Shown here one piece after another: positions 9,910 to 19,165 of a stretch of DNA of 64,000 bases. The position numbers and the translations under genes were made by a program. Location of the stretch: NCBI RefSeq assembly GCF_012584515.1, contig NZ_CP051461.1:2847501-2911500 (forward strand). Reading direction: 5' to 3'. Every line of letters starts with the position of its first letter. The stretch's first letter is position 1. The notes below the pieces were generated by a model that was given only the letters and a program-made list of their open reading frames with translations, made no database searches and was not told the DNA's origin. The DNA is from Polaromonas vacuolata (GTDB lineage: Bacteria; Pseudomonadota; Gammaproteobacteria; Burkholderiales; Burkholderiaceae_C).

Positions 9910-10137
9910 GCAGGAAGAAATTGCTGATTTGTTTCAAACATTTAATCGACTGGGACAGCAAGCAAACACCGAGCAAGACATAGGCTTAATGATGACTAAA
10001 CGCTTGGTTGAATTAATGGACGGCAGTATTGGTGTGGAAAGTACAGTCGGAGTGGGTAGTAATTTTTGGATAGAAATAAACACCATCGGTGATAAAAACT
10101 AGTCTGTGTAGCCACTCGATTTACTGCCGCTCGCTAG

Positions 10138-10563
10138 CGTCTTAACGCTATTTTTTTTCCGAACTTAAGCAGCCTACTCTACGTTGAAAAAACTACTAAC
10201 CTGATGCTAGTGAACAAAATAATCGCTAAAGACAAAAGTTTTCGGTTGTTCCCAGCAAAAGACTGCATCGCCGGCGTTATGCTAGCGCGTATCTGCCAGT
10301 CAGACTTGACACTCATGGACATAGATCTGCTTGGTATCCACGGCATGCAGACCATGCAAAATTTGTCTGCTGAGCCCAACACAGCGTATATTCCAGTCGT
10401 AGCCTTAAACGCTAACGCTGTGCCAAGAGACATCGAAGAAAAACTTGCGGCGGGATTTTTTTGCCACCTGAAAAAATCCATAAATATCACTGCATTTATG
10501 CACACGCTAAATGATGCGAGAACACTTTCTGGTGCCGAACAAAACAAAAAATCCAAGCTATAA
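10138..10563 (+). pseudogene. Degraded response-regulator receiver domain, former kinase C-terminus
   Basis: An open frame from 10138 (first ATG at 10204) reads as a CheY-like receiver that has lost key residues. LYVEKTTNLMLVNKIIA at 10177 stands where relatives have LYVEDNPANLMLVEQIIA, so the metal-binding acid is gone. The phosphoacceptor Asp survives in LTLMDIDLLG and a Lys in HLKKS, but the conserved Thr/Ser in the ALTAN-type motif is Asn (ALNAN). The preceding kinase ends in another frame 36 bp upstream. Many Burkholderiales kinases of this type carry a C-terminal receiver, so this is most likely the detached receiver of the broken hybrid kinase. A short protein from 10204 could still be made. 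Confidence 0.65.
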
Positions 10564-10568
10564 AAATC

Positions 10569-11399
10569 ATGACTATGACTATTTCACGAGCGGAAATACT
10601 GGCCGCGAAAATTTTAATTGTTGACGATCAACCAGCCAATATGGAATTGCTTGAACAACTTCTGGCTGTCACCGGTTATACCAACTTAGAGCAAACCAGC
10701 GATTCGCTTGAAGTGCTTGGACTTCATCAAAAAAATGATTACGACTTGATATTGCTCGATTTGAAAATGCCAAAGATGGATGGGTTTGAGGTGATGCAAG
10801 CACTTAAGCAACACGATCCAGACCACTACTTACCAGTCATAGTTTTGACCGCCGAACCTACACACAAGTTGCGCGCGCTCAACGCGGGTGCCAAAGATTT
10901 TCTCAGTAAGCCGTTTAGTTTGGTTGAAGTCAAAACACGTATTTACAACATGCTAGAAGTCCGCTTGCTCTACAAAATGCTGGCAAAACAAAATCAGTTT
11001 CTTGAGCAAGTCGTGAGTGAGCGGTCGATCAAACTCAGCGAAAGTGAGGCCCGCTTCACCAGCATGGCTAAACTGCCAGCACATTGGTATTGGGAGCAAA
11101 GCGCCAACGCGCAGAACACAACGATTAGTGGCTCAGCGCTTGAACTTTTAGGGCTCAGAATCACCGCCTTTTTCGGCCAACATGCGGCAGAAAAAATCCT
11201 TGGTTGGAATGTGTTGGAACAGCAAAAGCTGCAAGAAACCATCGTTAAACAGGAAGCGTTTCGAGACTTTAGATTTAGCCGCACTAATGAAGATGGCACG
11301 CAACAATTTTTTCAAGTCAGTGGTGAACCCATGTTCGATACTGCTTACCGTTTTGTGGGGTTTCGAGGCATAGGTTCAGAGCTAACGCCAAATACCTGA
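10569..11399 (+). CDS. Response regulator with receiver and PAS-like domains
   Basis: Residues about 12-130 form a CheY-like receiver: acidic pocket ILIVDDQPANMELLEQLL, phosphoacceptor in LILLDLKMPKMDGF, Thr in VLTAE and Lys in FLSKPFS. A short helical linker follows, then a PAS-like region (about 155-270) including AHWYWEQSANAQN and QFFQVSGEPMFDTAYRF. There is no output domain: the protein stops at 276 residues, right after the PAS-like region, and an 8-bp repeat array follows. In related proteins this layout often continues into GGDEF/EAL, so truncation is possible but not proven. It belongs to the same decaying signalling locus as the kinase upstream. Confidence 0.75.
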   Translation: MTMTISRAEILAAKILIVDDQPANMELLEQLLAVTGYTNLEQTSDSLEVLGLHQKNDYDLILLDLKMPKMDGFEVMQALKQHDPDHYLPVIVLTAEPTHKLRALNAGAKDFLSKPFSLVEVKTRIYNMLEVRLLYKMLAKQNQFLEQVVSERSIKLSESEARFTSMAKLPAHWYWEQSANAQNTTISGSALELLGLRITAFFGQHAAEKILGWNVLEQQKLQETIVKQEAFRDFRFSRTNEDGTQQFFQVSGEPMFDTAYRFVGFRGIGSELTPNT

Positions 11400-11400
11400 G

Positions 11401-11440
11401 CGTCTAAACGTCTAAACGTCTAAACGTCTAAACGTCTAAA
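11401..11440 (+). repeat. Tandem repeat, five copies of CGTCTAAA, after a stop codon
   Basis: Five perfect 8-bp copies begin one base after the TGA of the REC-PAS gene. TAA triplets at 11405, 11413, 11421, 11429 and 11437 cover all three frames. Confidence 0.95.
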
Positions 11441-11455
11441 AATTAGAAACACCAA

Positions 11456-11477
11456 CAATGCTGAAAAATAAGCATTG
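11456..11477 (-). terminator. Possible terminator between convergent genes
   Basis: Inverted repeat CAATGCT / AGCATTG with an 8-base A-rich loop, between the REC-PAS gene and the convergent Crp-like gene. On the minus strand a T-rich stretch follows a few bases later. The stem is short, so the call is tentative. Confidence 0.45.
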
Positions 11478-11486
11478 CGTCAGGTA

Positions 11487-12236
11487 CTAGCTAAACAAAA
11501 GACGGTCGTACTCTTTTTTGACTACCGCATAACATTCACAACTGCGCGCCTCTAAAGCCGTGCGATTGAGCGCGTAGATATGACCACGGCTGTAATGGAT
11601 GACACCTGCGTCCTGTAGTTTGATGGCATTTTCGGTCACACTTTCACGGCGCACACCTAGCAAATTAGCCAGCAACTCTTGCGTCATGAGCAGTTCGGCG
11701 TTGTTTAATCGGTCTAAATTTAGCAACAGCCAGCGACACAATTGTTGTTCAAGCGCATGGTGTCGATTGCAGACCGCAGTCTGGGCTACCTGAATGAAAA
11801 GTGCATTAATGTAGCGCAGCATTAAAGACAGCGTAGGCCCGTGCCGGTTGACTTCATCGATTAAAACTTTGGCTGACATGCGATAAGCGGCACCTGCACT
11901 GTGCACCACCGCCCGGCTAGTCGCTAAGCCTCCACCCATCAGTAATGAAACGCCTACGAGCCCTTCATTACCGACCACGGCTATTGCAGAAGATTCACCA
12001 TTCTTTGTAGCGCAAAGTAAAGAGACGACTGCCGTAACAGGAAAATACGCATAGGTTGGTGACTTTCCGGTGTCATTCAAGACATCACCAAGTGAGAGCT
12101 CTACCCAATCAAGCTGTACTCGCCAACGCTCAAGCTCTGCAGCTGGCAGTGCGGCGAGCAATGAATTTCTCATTAACTCGGCGTCAATGTCGCGCGTGCT
12201 TAGCTTGGTAGCGGAGTACTTTGGGATGCTGTCCAT
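11487..12236 (-). CDS. Crp/Fnr-family transcriptional regulator
   Basis: Cyclic-nucleotide-binding-like sensor domain (about residues 25-150, with VVGNEGLVGVSLLMGG) followed by a C-terminal winged helix-turn-helix (about 185-235: MTQELLANLLGVRRESVTEN, then DAGVIHYSRGHI). There is no Fnr-type N-terminal cysteine cluster, so it is probably not an iron-sulfur oxygen sensor. Its 249 residues are normal for the group of Burkholderiales Crp-like proteins whose ligand is unknown. It has no obvious operon partner. Confidence 0.88.
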   Translation of the reverse strand: MDSIPKYSATKLSTRDIDAELMRNSLLAALPAAELERWRVQLDWVELSLGDVLNDTGKSPTYAYFPVTAVVSLLCATKNGESSAIAVVGNEGLVGVSLLMGGGLATSRAVVHSAGAAYRMSAKVLIDEVNRHGPTLSLMLRYINALFIQVAQTAVCNRHHALEQQLCRWLLLNLDRLNNAELLMTQELLANLLGVRRESVTENAIKLQDAGVIHYSRGHIYALNRTALEARSCECYAVVKKEYDRLLFS

Positions 12237-12461
12237 ATTAAGTCTGTCAACAATCGCGTCTACGAGTGGCGCCTGTTCGTTGACTCTGTGTTTGTGTACG
12301 CAGTATAGAGACTTGTTGAAAACTTACGGAGTTTTAAGAAGACCGATGAGCGCTAGGCGCGCTAAAACAATATTTTTTACAACTTATCGTTGCATTTTTT
12401 TTCAAAAATATGTAACTTATTAATTCAATATGTATACAAACAAAACTTTTGGAGAAACCAG

Positions 12462-13817
12462 ATGAACAGAGTTCCACCCAGCACACCAAAGCTCAAAATA
12501 CTCACCCCACAAGACAGTAAAGACGAAAGTCCAAAACAAGTTAAGAGCGCAGAAAAAAGGATCACATCACCGCGCTTAGAGGCGCTAAAGGTGTCATTTA
12601 AATCTCTACAAAATCGTATGGCGCAAGTGAGCTCTTCAAGAAATATACCTACTGAGCTAATCACAAAGAAGGAGACTTGGGTTTGCTTAGAAAAAATCAA
12701 TAACTTCATCACGGAAGTTTCAGAAAACCAAGGCAGATCCCAATCACTTAAAGCGATAAGCTCTGCTAGCAAACATTGGGGAGAAAAAGATTCAAGCGTA
12801 GAGATGTTAATTGGTGTTGAATTAAAAAATTATCTAAGTCAAGCATCGTTGAAAGATGTGCTGGCACTCAACAAGAATTTAGAGCGTGTTTGGCCAAATA
12901 TTAAGGCAGAAGATGAAAACATTCTGACTATATTTCGTACGCATGTTGCCAACCATCTCATGGTGTTACGGGCAAGCACACAACCTTTTGTCATCCCTAT
13001 GCAGTCGTTGAAGCCGCCATTGATACAAGAACTTTTGACATTATTAGTGGAATCTGAAATCGGGTTAGCGCTCAAAAAACCAACTGAATCCGGGATTACG
13101 TCAGCAACTGCAACTGCAACTGAGAGCAAAAAATCATCAGAAGAATCTACAAAAAAAGACATAACCCACTCTTGCTGGAAAGACTTAGAAAGAGCAAGTT
13201 TCAAATACAGAGATGAAGAAGGTCAATTAAAGCCACTTTATGATGCCTCTGGGTGGGACCCGGCAAAAGACGACCGTGATCAGCGCAAACTCAGTGCCAT
13301 AGAGAAATGGCGAACTCTTGCGGGTGGTGACAGCGATGTCATGCTACGCAGTTCTAATCAAGCACAACAAGGCCTGTTTGGGTCTGTATTAGTTTTGCTT
13401 CAAACCAGCAACCAAACACCGATTAAATTTCAAGAAGATGCACTAGCAATGGACGGGGAGAACGGATATGTTTTGATTCCAGCAGAGACAGTTGGTTTTC
13501 CTACAGGTGGCAAGGAAAAGCTTAACTACACACTGAGCAGCAATGGCAAAGGGGGAATAAAAATAGAAGCTGATTACTCGAAGTCTGAAAATATTTTTTT
13601 TAATTCAGTAAGCTTACAGACATCAAGCATGATGGAAATTAATCCCAAAAGGAGTTCATTTGCAATAAGCTTAGTATTAGATATTCCAAAGACGGGTCCA
13701 ATCACTGTAGAAAAAGCGCAATATGCTTTGAGTATTGATTTCTCTGATCCAAGTTTGAGTAAAAGTACAGCGGACACAGAAAGTAAGAGCGCTCAGCCAA
13801 TCAAATCAGATGGCTAG
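12462..13817 (+). CDS. Protein of unknown function, AT-rich gene
   Basis: A 451-residue soluble-looking protein I do not recognise. The ATG at 12462 has a GGAG ribosome-binding site at 12451. No signal peptide or membrane segment is seen. The N-terminus is rich in Ser, Pro, Lys and Gln; the middle (about residues 215-240) has a Ser/Thr/Ala run with an in-frame (GCAACT)3 repeat; the C-terminal third looks beta-rich (for example GYVLIPAETVGFPTGG and KGGIKIEADYS). Its base composition is visibly more AT-rich than the flanking genes, and it ends about 140 bp from a tRNA cluster, which fits acquired DNA. A secreted effector would be one guess but nothing proves it. Confidence 0.7.
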   Translation: MNRVPPSTPKLKILTPQDSKDESPKQVKSAEKRITSPRLEALKVSFKSLQNRMAQVSSSRNIPTELITKKETWVCLEKINNFITEVSENQGRSQSLKAISSASKHWGEKDSSVEMLIGVELKNYLSQASLKDVLALNKNLERVWPNIKAEDENILTIFRTHVANHLMVLRASTQPFVIPMQSLKPPLIQELLTLLVESEIGLALKKPTESGITSATATATESKKSSEESTKKDITHSCWKDLERASFKYRDEEGQLKPLYDASGWDPAKDDRDQRKLSAIEKWRTLAGGDSDVMLRSSNQAQQGLFGSVLVLLQTSNQTPIKFQEDALAMDGENGYVLIPAETVGFPTGGKEKLNYTLSSNGKGGIKIEADYSKSENIFFNSVSLQTSSMMEINPKRSSFAISLVLDIPKTGPITVEKAQYALSIDFSDPSLSKSTADTESKSAQPIKSDG

Positions 13818-13920
13818 ACTTAGCTGTCGTGCAGACAAAAAATCTGCACTGTTAAAAACCAGACTAAAAAATTGCCCATTTCAAATATCAATCAAGGGTA
13901 TTGATGAAATGAAAATAGAA

Positions 13921-13950
13921 AAAGCCACCAGTCTTGCGACTGGTGGCTTT
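13921..13950 (-). terminator. Strong hairpin terminator downstream of the tRNA cluster
   Basis: Perfect 13-bp stem AAAGCCACCAGTC / GACTGGTGGCTTT with a TTGC loop (GCAA on the minus strand) just beyond the 3' end of tRNA-Asp. T-rich sequence follows on the minus strand. It probably ends the tRNA transcript and may also stop reading from the unknown gene on the plus strand. Confidence 0.85.
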
Positions 13951-13956
13951 AAATAT

Positions 13957-14033
13957 TGGCGGAGCGGACGGGACTCGAACCCGCGACCCCCGGCGTGACA
14001 GGCCGGTATTCTAACCAACTGAACTACCACTCC
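13957..14033 (-). tRNA. tRNA-Asp (GTC)
   Basis: 77 nt including an encoded CCA. The minus strand shows the D-loop TAGTTCAGTTGGTTAGAATA, the anticodon GTC in GCCTGTCACGC and the T-arm GGGTTCGAGTCCC. Acceptor stem GGAGTGG/CCGCTCC has one G-U pair. Last gene of the Ala-Glu-Asp cluster. Confidence 0.97.
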
Positions 14034-14125
14034 TGGTAGATAGCGTTTAGCCTGTAAATTTCTCTACAAACCGAAGTGCTAAAGACTTCTTACCTAAACA
14101 CTTTGCTTTTCAGCAAAATGAATAT

Positions 14126-14201
14126 TGGCGACCCTACGGGGATTCGAACCCCGGTACTCACCGTGAAAGGGTGATGTCCTAGGCCTCTAGACGATAGGGT
14201 C
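14126..14201 (-). tRNA. tRNA-Glu (TTC)
   Basis: 76 nt with encoded CCA. The minus strand reads GACCCTATCGTCTAGAGG at the 5' end, the anticodon TTC in CCCTTTCACGG and the T-arm GGGGTTCGAATCCCC. It lies between tRNA-Ala and tRNA-Asp, just downstream of the glutamyl-tRNA synthetase gene. Confidence 0.97.
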
Positions 14202-14303
14202 ATAACCTTGGAACATTTCTGCTCAGCCTATGAGTTTAACCTCAAAAACCACTCAGAAAACTAACAAAATACAAATAAAACCAACAAAATCTTTTCAGCG
14301 TTT

Positions 14304-14379
<76 letters not shown>

Positions 14380-14451
14380 TTCAAAGACTAAGTAATTAAC
14401 TACTTATTCACTGCTGAGCTTTAAATTATAGCTTGGAAATATTGCCCGATT

Positions 14452-15861
14452 TCAAAGTTTCAAAAGATTAATCACAACTTCTTTTTTCATCAACTCCAAG
14501 CTCGCATCAATCGACGGTGTTTGCGGTGTGCCCATTACCAACACCCGCACCGGCATGGCCAGTTGCGGCATTTTCAGACCACACTCTTGCAGCACTTGTT
14601 TGATGGCCGCTGCAATGGCTTGGCGATTCCATTCACAGTTAGCTAAGGCCTCGGCTAGCTTAGCCAGCGCCGGCTTGACGGCATCGGTGACGTGCGTTGC
14701 AAGGTCGATTTCACTGGCACTAGCACCACCGACTAAAACCTTAAGCCAAGCGGCCAACTCAACCAAAGTAGCGCAGCGATCTTTAAACAAGCCGCAACCG
14801 CGCACCAAACGATCTTGGCCTAAGGCCTGCATCACAGCGTCATCTAAAAAAGGCTGAACCAAAACGGCTAATGCCTCATCGCTACTGGCTTTGAGGTGTT
14901 GGGCATTAACCCAGCGCAGTTTGGCCTCGTCGAATTGGGCTGCGCTTTTGCCCAAGTGGTCTAGGCTAAACCACTCCAGAAATTGTGCGCGACTAAAAAT
15001 TTCATCATCACCATGGCTCCAGCCCAAGCGGGCTAAGTAGTTAAGCATGGCATCGGGCAGATAACCCTCGGCGGCGTATTGGGTAACGGGCTTAGCGCCA
15101 TTGCGCTTACTCATCTTCTCGCCCAGCTCATTGAGCACAGTAGGCAAATGCGCATAAACCGGAACCTCGCGGCCCAGGGCGCGAAAGATGTTGATCTGGC
15201 GCGGCGTGTTGTTGATGTGGTCGTCGCCGCGAATCACATGCGTAATACCCATATCCATATCGTCAACGACGACGCAAAAGTTGTACGTGGGTGTGCCCAT
15301 TAACTCGCCCGGCTGAGCGGGTCTGGCGATCACCAAGTCGTCGAGTTCGTCGTTACTCACTTCGATACGGCCTTTGACTTTGTCATCCCAAGCAACAGAG
15401 CCGCCTTGCGGATTTTTAAAGCGCAGCACCGGTTGCACGCCTTCGGGCACGGGCGGCAAGGTTTTGCCTGGTTCGGGGCGCCAGCGGCCGTCGTAGCGCG
15501 GCTTTTCTTTGTCTAGGGTTTGCTGCTCACGCAGCGCGTCTAGCTCAGTCATGCTCATATAGCAGGGGTAGACATGGCCACCGGCTTGCAGCTCTAGCAG
15601 CACTTCTTTGTAGCGTGCGATGCGCTGCATTTGATAAACCGGGCCTTCGTCATAGTCAAGCCCAAGCCAGCGCATACCCTCCAAAATCACATCAACGGCG
15701 GCTTGCGTAGAGCGCTCAACATCGGTGTCTTCAATCCGCAAAATAAAATCGCCACCACTAGAACGCGCAAACGCCCATGGGTAAAGGGCTGAGCGAATAT
15801 TGCCCAAATGAATAAAGCCGGTGGGTGACGGCGCAAAGCGAGTTCTGGTTTTAATCGTCAT
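14452..15861 (-). CDS. gltX: Glutamate--tRNA ligase
   Basis: Class I aminoacyl-tRNA synthetase charging tRNA-Glu. The HIGH-type signature appears as [11 protein letters not shown] near residue 20 and the KMSKR loop as [11 protein letters not shown] near residue 250. The central zinc-region residues are not of the four-cysteine type. The C-terminal anticodon-binding domain is complete and the length (469 residues) normal. It sits directly upstream of the tRNA-Ala/Glu/Asp genes on the same strand, 72 bp away, so synthetase and tRNA may share transcription. Confidence 0.97.
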   Translation of the reverse strand: MTIKTRTRFAPSPTGFIHLGNIRSALYPWAFARSSGGDFILRIEDTDVERSTQAAVDVILEGMRWLGLDYDEGPVYQMQRIARYKEVLLELQAGGHVYPCYMSMTELDALREQQTLDKEKPRYDGRWRPEPGKTLPPVPEGVQPVLRFKNPQGGSVAWDDKVKGRIEVSNDELDDLVIARPAQPGELMGTPTYNFCVVVDDMDMGITHVIRGDDHINNTPRQINIFRALGREVPVYAHLPTVLNELGEKMSKRNGAKPVTQYAAEGYLPDAMLNYLARLGWSHGDDEIFSRAQFLEWFSLDHLGKSAAQFDEAKLRWVNAQHLKASSDEALAVLVQPFLDDAVMQALGQDRLVRGCGLFKDRCATLVELAAWLKVLVGGASASEIDLATHVTDAVKPALAKLAEALANCEWNRQAIAAAIKQVLQECGLKMPQLAMPVRVLVMGTPQTPSIDASLELMKKEVVINLLKL

Positions 15862-15877
15862 AGTTTTAAAAATTCTC

Positions 15878-17107
15878 TCAGACCGACAGACTGTCTAGGC
15901 CACGCGCCAAATCGGCTTTGAGGTCATCAATGAATTCCAAGCCGACGGCCACACGAATCAAGCCTTGGCTTATACCGGCCGACTGACGCTGGGCCTCAGA
16001 CAGCCGTCCGTGCGAGGTAGTCGCTGGATGGGTAATCGTGGTTTTGGTATCGCCAAGATTGGCGGTGATACTGCAAACCAAAGTCGAGTCAATCACATGA
16101 AAAGCGTTTTTGCGTACGCTCTCAACATCCGCGCCCTTGACATCAAAAGACAACACCGCACCGCCGCAGCCTTGGCCATTAATGGTTTGCTGACGCATGG
16201 CCAATTCATGTTGCGGGTGGGACGCCAAACCGGGATAGTAGACCCGCGCCACCGCTGGCTGCGCTTCCAGCCAAGTCGCAAGTTCCAGTGCGCCAGCGCT
16301 TTGTGCTTGCATACGGATAGACAAGGTCTCCATGCCTTTGAGCACAACCCACGCATTAAACGGCGAGAGCGACATACCGCCGCTGCGCATCACGGGTATG
16401 AATTTTTCATCTATGAGTTTTTTCGTGCCGCAAATCGCGCCAGCAATCACGCGGCCTTCGCCATCTAAGTATTTGGTGCCGGAGTGGGTGATCAAGTCAG
16501 CACCCATAGTCACTGGCCGGCACAATGCGGGCGAGCAAAAGCAGTTATCGACGGCCAGCAAAGCGCCAGCGGCATGCGCGATATCGGCGAGTCCTTGAAT
16601 GTCACACACTTCAGTCAGTGGATTGGTCGGAGTCTCGGCGAACAGCAGCTTGGTGGTCGGGCGCACCGCTGCTTGCCACTCGGCTAAATCGGTCTGGGAA
16701 ACAAAACTGCTTTCAACCCCAAACTTAGCGAACTCACTGCCAATCAGCTTGATCGTCGAGCCAAACATAGAGCGCGAGCAAATCACATGGTCGCCGCTTT
16801 TCAACAGCCCAAAACACATCAGCATGATGGCGGACATGCCGCTAGACGTGCCTATGCAGGCTTCTGTGCCTTCCAGCGCAGCCAGACGTTTTTCAAAACT
16901 GGTGACGGTCGGGTTGCTAAAGCGTGAATAGGTGTAGCCCTCTTCTTCGCCGGAAAAGCGCCGCGCGGCAGTGGCAGCATCAGGTTGCACAAAGCTGCTG
17001 GTGAGGTAGAGCGCTTCTGAGTTCTCGCCATACTGGCTTTTATCAGCGGCTACGCGCACGGCCAAGGTGTCGCGGTGCAGGCCTTCGGGTAATTTCTTCT
17101 CTGTCAT
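15878..17107 (-). CDS. metZ: O-succinylhomoserine sulfhydrylase
   Basis: PLP enzyme of the Cys/Met metabolism family that makes homocysteine directly from O-succinylhomoserine and sulfide. Motifs seen: [11 protein letters not shown], the PLP-contact region [25 protein letters not shown], and the PLP lysine in [14 protein letters not shown]. Length 409 residues. It lies 6 bp after purF on the same strand, an arrangement widespread in Betaproteobacteria. A cystathionine synthase-like activity cannot be excluded from sequence alone. Confidence 0.92.
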   Translation of the reverse strand: MTEKKLPEGLHRDTLAVRVAADKSQYGENSEALYLTSSFVQPDAATAARRFSGEEEGYTYSRFSNPTVTSFEKRLAALEGTEACIGTSSGMSAIMLMCFGLLKSGDHVICSRSMFGSTIKLIGSEFAKFGVESSFVSQTDLAEWQAAVRPTTKLLFAETPTNPLTEVCDIQGLADIAHAAGALLAVDNCFCSPALCRPVTMGADLITHSGTKYLDGEGRVIAGAICGTKKLIDEKFIPVMRSGGMSLSPFNAWVVLKGMETLSIRMQAQSAGALELATWLEAQPAVARVYYPGLASHPQHELAMRQQTINGQGCGGAVLSFDVKGADVESVRKNAFHVIDSTLVCSITANLGDTKTTITHPATTSHGRLSEAQRQSAGISQGLIRVAVGLEFIDDLKADLARGLDSLSV

Positions 17108-17113
17108 TGTGAT

Positions 17114-18628
17114 TTACTCCTGTGGGTTGGGCAGCGCTAGGCGGGAGACATCGACGTCGCCATCCTCGCTGCTGTCCACGCGTTGCGCGTTCATTTTTGC
17201 AATCGTCTCGACGGTGATGTCGCCGGTGATGTAGACGCCATCAAAGCATGAGGCATCAAAGCCATTAATTTTTTTACTCAGCGAGCCAATCGCCCGCTTC
17301 ATGCCTTCGACGTCTTGGTAAATCAGCGCATCGCAGCCAATGACTTGGCGAATTTCTTCTACCGTGCGGTCGTGTGCGACCAATTCATTCGGCGTAGGCA
17401 TATCAATGCCGTAGACGTTGGGAAAGCGTACCGGCGGCGCAGCGCTGGCGAGATAAACTTTTTTAGCACCTGCATCGCGCGCCATTTGCACGATCTCACG
17501 ACTGGTGGTGCCGCGCACGATGGAGTCGTCTACCAACAATACGTTGCGACCCTTGAATTCGCTGGCAATCGCGTTAAGCTTTTGGCGCACCGATTTTTTG
17601 CGCACGCCTTGGCCCGGCATGATGAAGGTACGGCCGACGTAGCGATTTTTAACAAAGCCTTCGCGGTAGGGAATGCCGAGCAAATGCGCAAGTTGGGAAG
17701 CACTCGGGCGGCTCGACTCGGGGATGGGAATAATCACATCTATCTCGTTGGGCGGGACGGTGGAGATCACGCGCTTGGCTAAGGTCTCGCCTAAATTGAG
17801 ACGCGCCTGATAAACCGAAATACCGTCGAGCACCGAGTCTGGCCGTGCCAAATAAACAAACTCAAAAATACATGGCTTGAGCTCGGTTTTTTCCGCGCAC
17901 TGCTGGGCGTGAACCACGCCGTTCAAATCTACAAACACCGCCTCACCGGGCTCAATATCGCGGTCAAGCTGATGCAGCGTGCCTTCAAGCGCCACCGATT
18001 CGCTGGCTACCATGACGGTTAAGCCGGCTTCGTTCTCGCCGTGCCCAATGCACAGCGGGCGAATTCCAAACGGATCGCGAAAAGCCAACATGCCGTGACC
18101 AGCTATCAACGCCACCACAGCGTAAGAGCCTTTAATGCGCTTGTGCACGCCGCGCACGGCGGCAAATACATCAGCCGGAGTGAGCGACAAGCCGCGCGTG
18201 GTTTTTTCTAACTCGTGCGCCAACACGTTGAGCAGCACCTCGGAGTCGCTCTCGGTATTGATATGCCTGTGATCGGTATTGAACAGTTCGGTCTTTAACT
18301 CGGCCGCATTGGTTAGGTTGCCGTTATGTGACAACACCAAACCAAACGGTGCGTTGACGTAAAACGGTTGTGCTTCGTCTTCGCTGTAAGCGTTACCCGC
18401 TGTTGGATAACGCACTTGGCCCAGACCCACATTACCCGGCAAAGCACGCATATTACGGGTGCGAAACACATCTTTGACCATGCCTTTGGCTTTGTGCATG
18501 TAGAACTTGTGGCCCTGCTGCGTGACGATGCCAGCGGCATCTTGGCCACGGTGCTGCAGTAGCAACAAACCGTCATATATCAACTGGTTGACCGGGGCTT
18601 TGCTAACGACGCCGACTATTCCGCACAT
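17114..18628 (-). CDS. purF: Amidophosphoribosyltransferase
   Basis: First committed enzyme of purine synthesis, making phosphoribosylamine from PRPP and glutamine. It starts MCGIVGVV, so Cys2 becomes the N-terminal glutaminase nucleophile. The glutamine amidotransferase domain includes LQHRGQDAAGI and LSHNGNLTNA; the phosphoribosyltransferase domain carries the PRPP loop VLLVDDSIVRGTTSREIV. At 504 residues it is full length. It lies downstream of cvpA, the classical gene order. Confidence 0.97.
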   Translation of the reverse strand: MCGIVGVVSKAPVNQLIYDGLLLLQHRGQDAAGIVTQQGHKFYMHKAKGMVKDVFRTRNMRALPGNVGLGQVRYPTAGNAYSEDEAQPFYVNAPFGLVLSHNGNLTNAAELKTELFNTDHRHINTESDSEVLLNVLAHELEKTTRGLSLTPADVFAAVRGVHKRIKGSYAVVALIAGHGMLAFRDPFGIRPLCIGHGENEAGLTVMVASESVALEGTLHQLDRDIEPGEAVFVDLNGVVHAQQCAEKTELKPCIFEFVYLARPDSVLDGISVYQARLNLGETLAKRVISTVPPNEIDVIIPIPESSRPSASQLAHLLGIPYREGFVKNRYVGRTFIMPGQGVRKKSVRQKLNAIASEFKGRNVLLVDDSIVRGTTSREIVQMARDAGAKKVYLASAAPPVRFPNVYGIDMPTPNELVAHDRTVEEIRQVIGCDALIYQDVEGMKRAIGSLSKKINGFDASCFDGVYITGDITVETIAKMNAQRVDSSEDGDVDVSRLALPNPQE

Positions 18629-18661
18629 GGTGATCCGATCATGATTTCAAAAAAATAAAAA

Positions 18662-19147
18662 CTAATTCAAGAAGGCTGCAAAGCGCTCTGGCAACATGGG
18701 CTTGATGGTGGTCAGCGTGCTGGCCAGTACCGCCGCGCCCTTCGATTCCCGCCACCAGTCGCTGCTGTTTAAGCTGGTCATATTCATCACCACCGTGGCG
18801 ACCAGCAGCAATATCAAACCGCGCACTAAGCCAAAAGCCGCGCCCATGGTGCGGTCTACTGGCCGCAGGCCAATCGCCTCAACCATCTTCTTTAAAACAA
18901 CGGCGAACAAACCGGCGAGAAAGATGGCCGCAATAAAAACCAAAACAAACGCAGTGGCGTAACGCGCCGACTGGCTCAGAGACTGAATCGGCAACATCAG
19001 CGCTACGCTGGGTGCAATCCACTGCGCCGCATAAAAAGACGCGGCCCAGCCGAGCACCGACAACACCTCATAAACCAAGCCACGCAAAGCGCCCAGCAAC
19101 ATGGAGGCGAGCAGCAAAGCAAGAATAATCCAGTCAAGCGAGGCCAC
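18662..19147 (-). CDS. cvpA: CvpA family membrane protein
   Basis: Small inner-membrane protein of 161 residues with four hydrophobic segments, beginning LDWIILALLLASMLLGALRG and containing the conserved DRTMGAAFGLVRGLILL. Homologues are needed for colicin V export and affect envelope stress; the molecular role is unsettled. It lies between the SPOR protein and purF on the same strand, 33 bp before purF. Confidence 0.93.
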   Translation of the reverse strand: MASLDWIILALLLASMLLGALRGLVYEVLSVLGWAASFYAAQWIAPSVALMLPIQSLSQSARYATAFVLVFIAAIFLAGLFAVVLKKMVEAIGLRPVDRTMGAAFGLVRGLILLLVATVVMNMTSLNSSDWWRESKGAAVLASTLTTIKPMLPERFAAFLN

Positions 19148-19165
19148 GACTGCCTTGGCAAAACA

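Larger units (their letters stand above)
8823..9910 (-). mobile_element. IS30-family insertion sequence
   Basis: About 1.09 kb. The terminal inverted repeats are 24 bp and differ only at two central bases: left 8823-8846, right 9886-9909. It is flanked by a direct CAGG (8819-8822 and 9911-9914), read as the target duplication. It carries one transposase gene on the minus strand. The intact gene, near-perfect ends and clean duplication suggest a fairly recent insertion. Confidence 0.9.
7772..10102 (+). pseudogene. PAS-domain sensor histidine kinase split by an IS30-family element
   Basis: The 5' part (7772-8822) encodes a PAS domain (about residues 35-165), a HisKA dimerisation domain with His196 in MRHELRTPLNAILGF, and the N-box INLLSNAIKYN of the ATPase domain up to the G1 box (STGDGLNQ). 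The 3' part (9915-10102) resumes with EEIADLFQTFNRLGQQ and ends in VGVGSNFWIEI. Removing the element plus one copy of its 4-bp target duplication rejoins the frame exactly into a 412-residue kinase. As it stands, the protein lacks the end of its ATP-binding domain and gains 19 residues encoded by the element, so it should be inactive. The PAS region closely resembles that of the protein at 58113. Confidence 0.9.

Noticed and set aside
13810..13998. Plus-strand frame over the tRNA terminator and tRNA-Asp
   Set aside because: It lies antisense to a clear tRNA and terminator hairpin.
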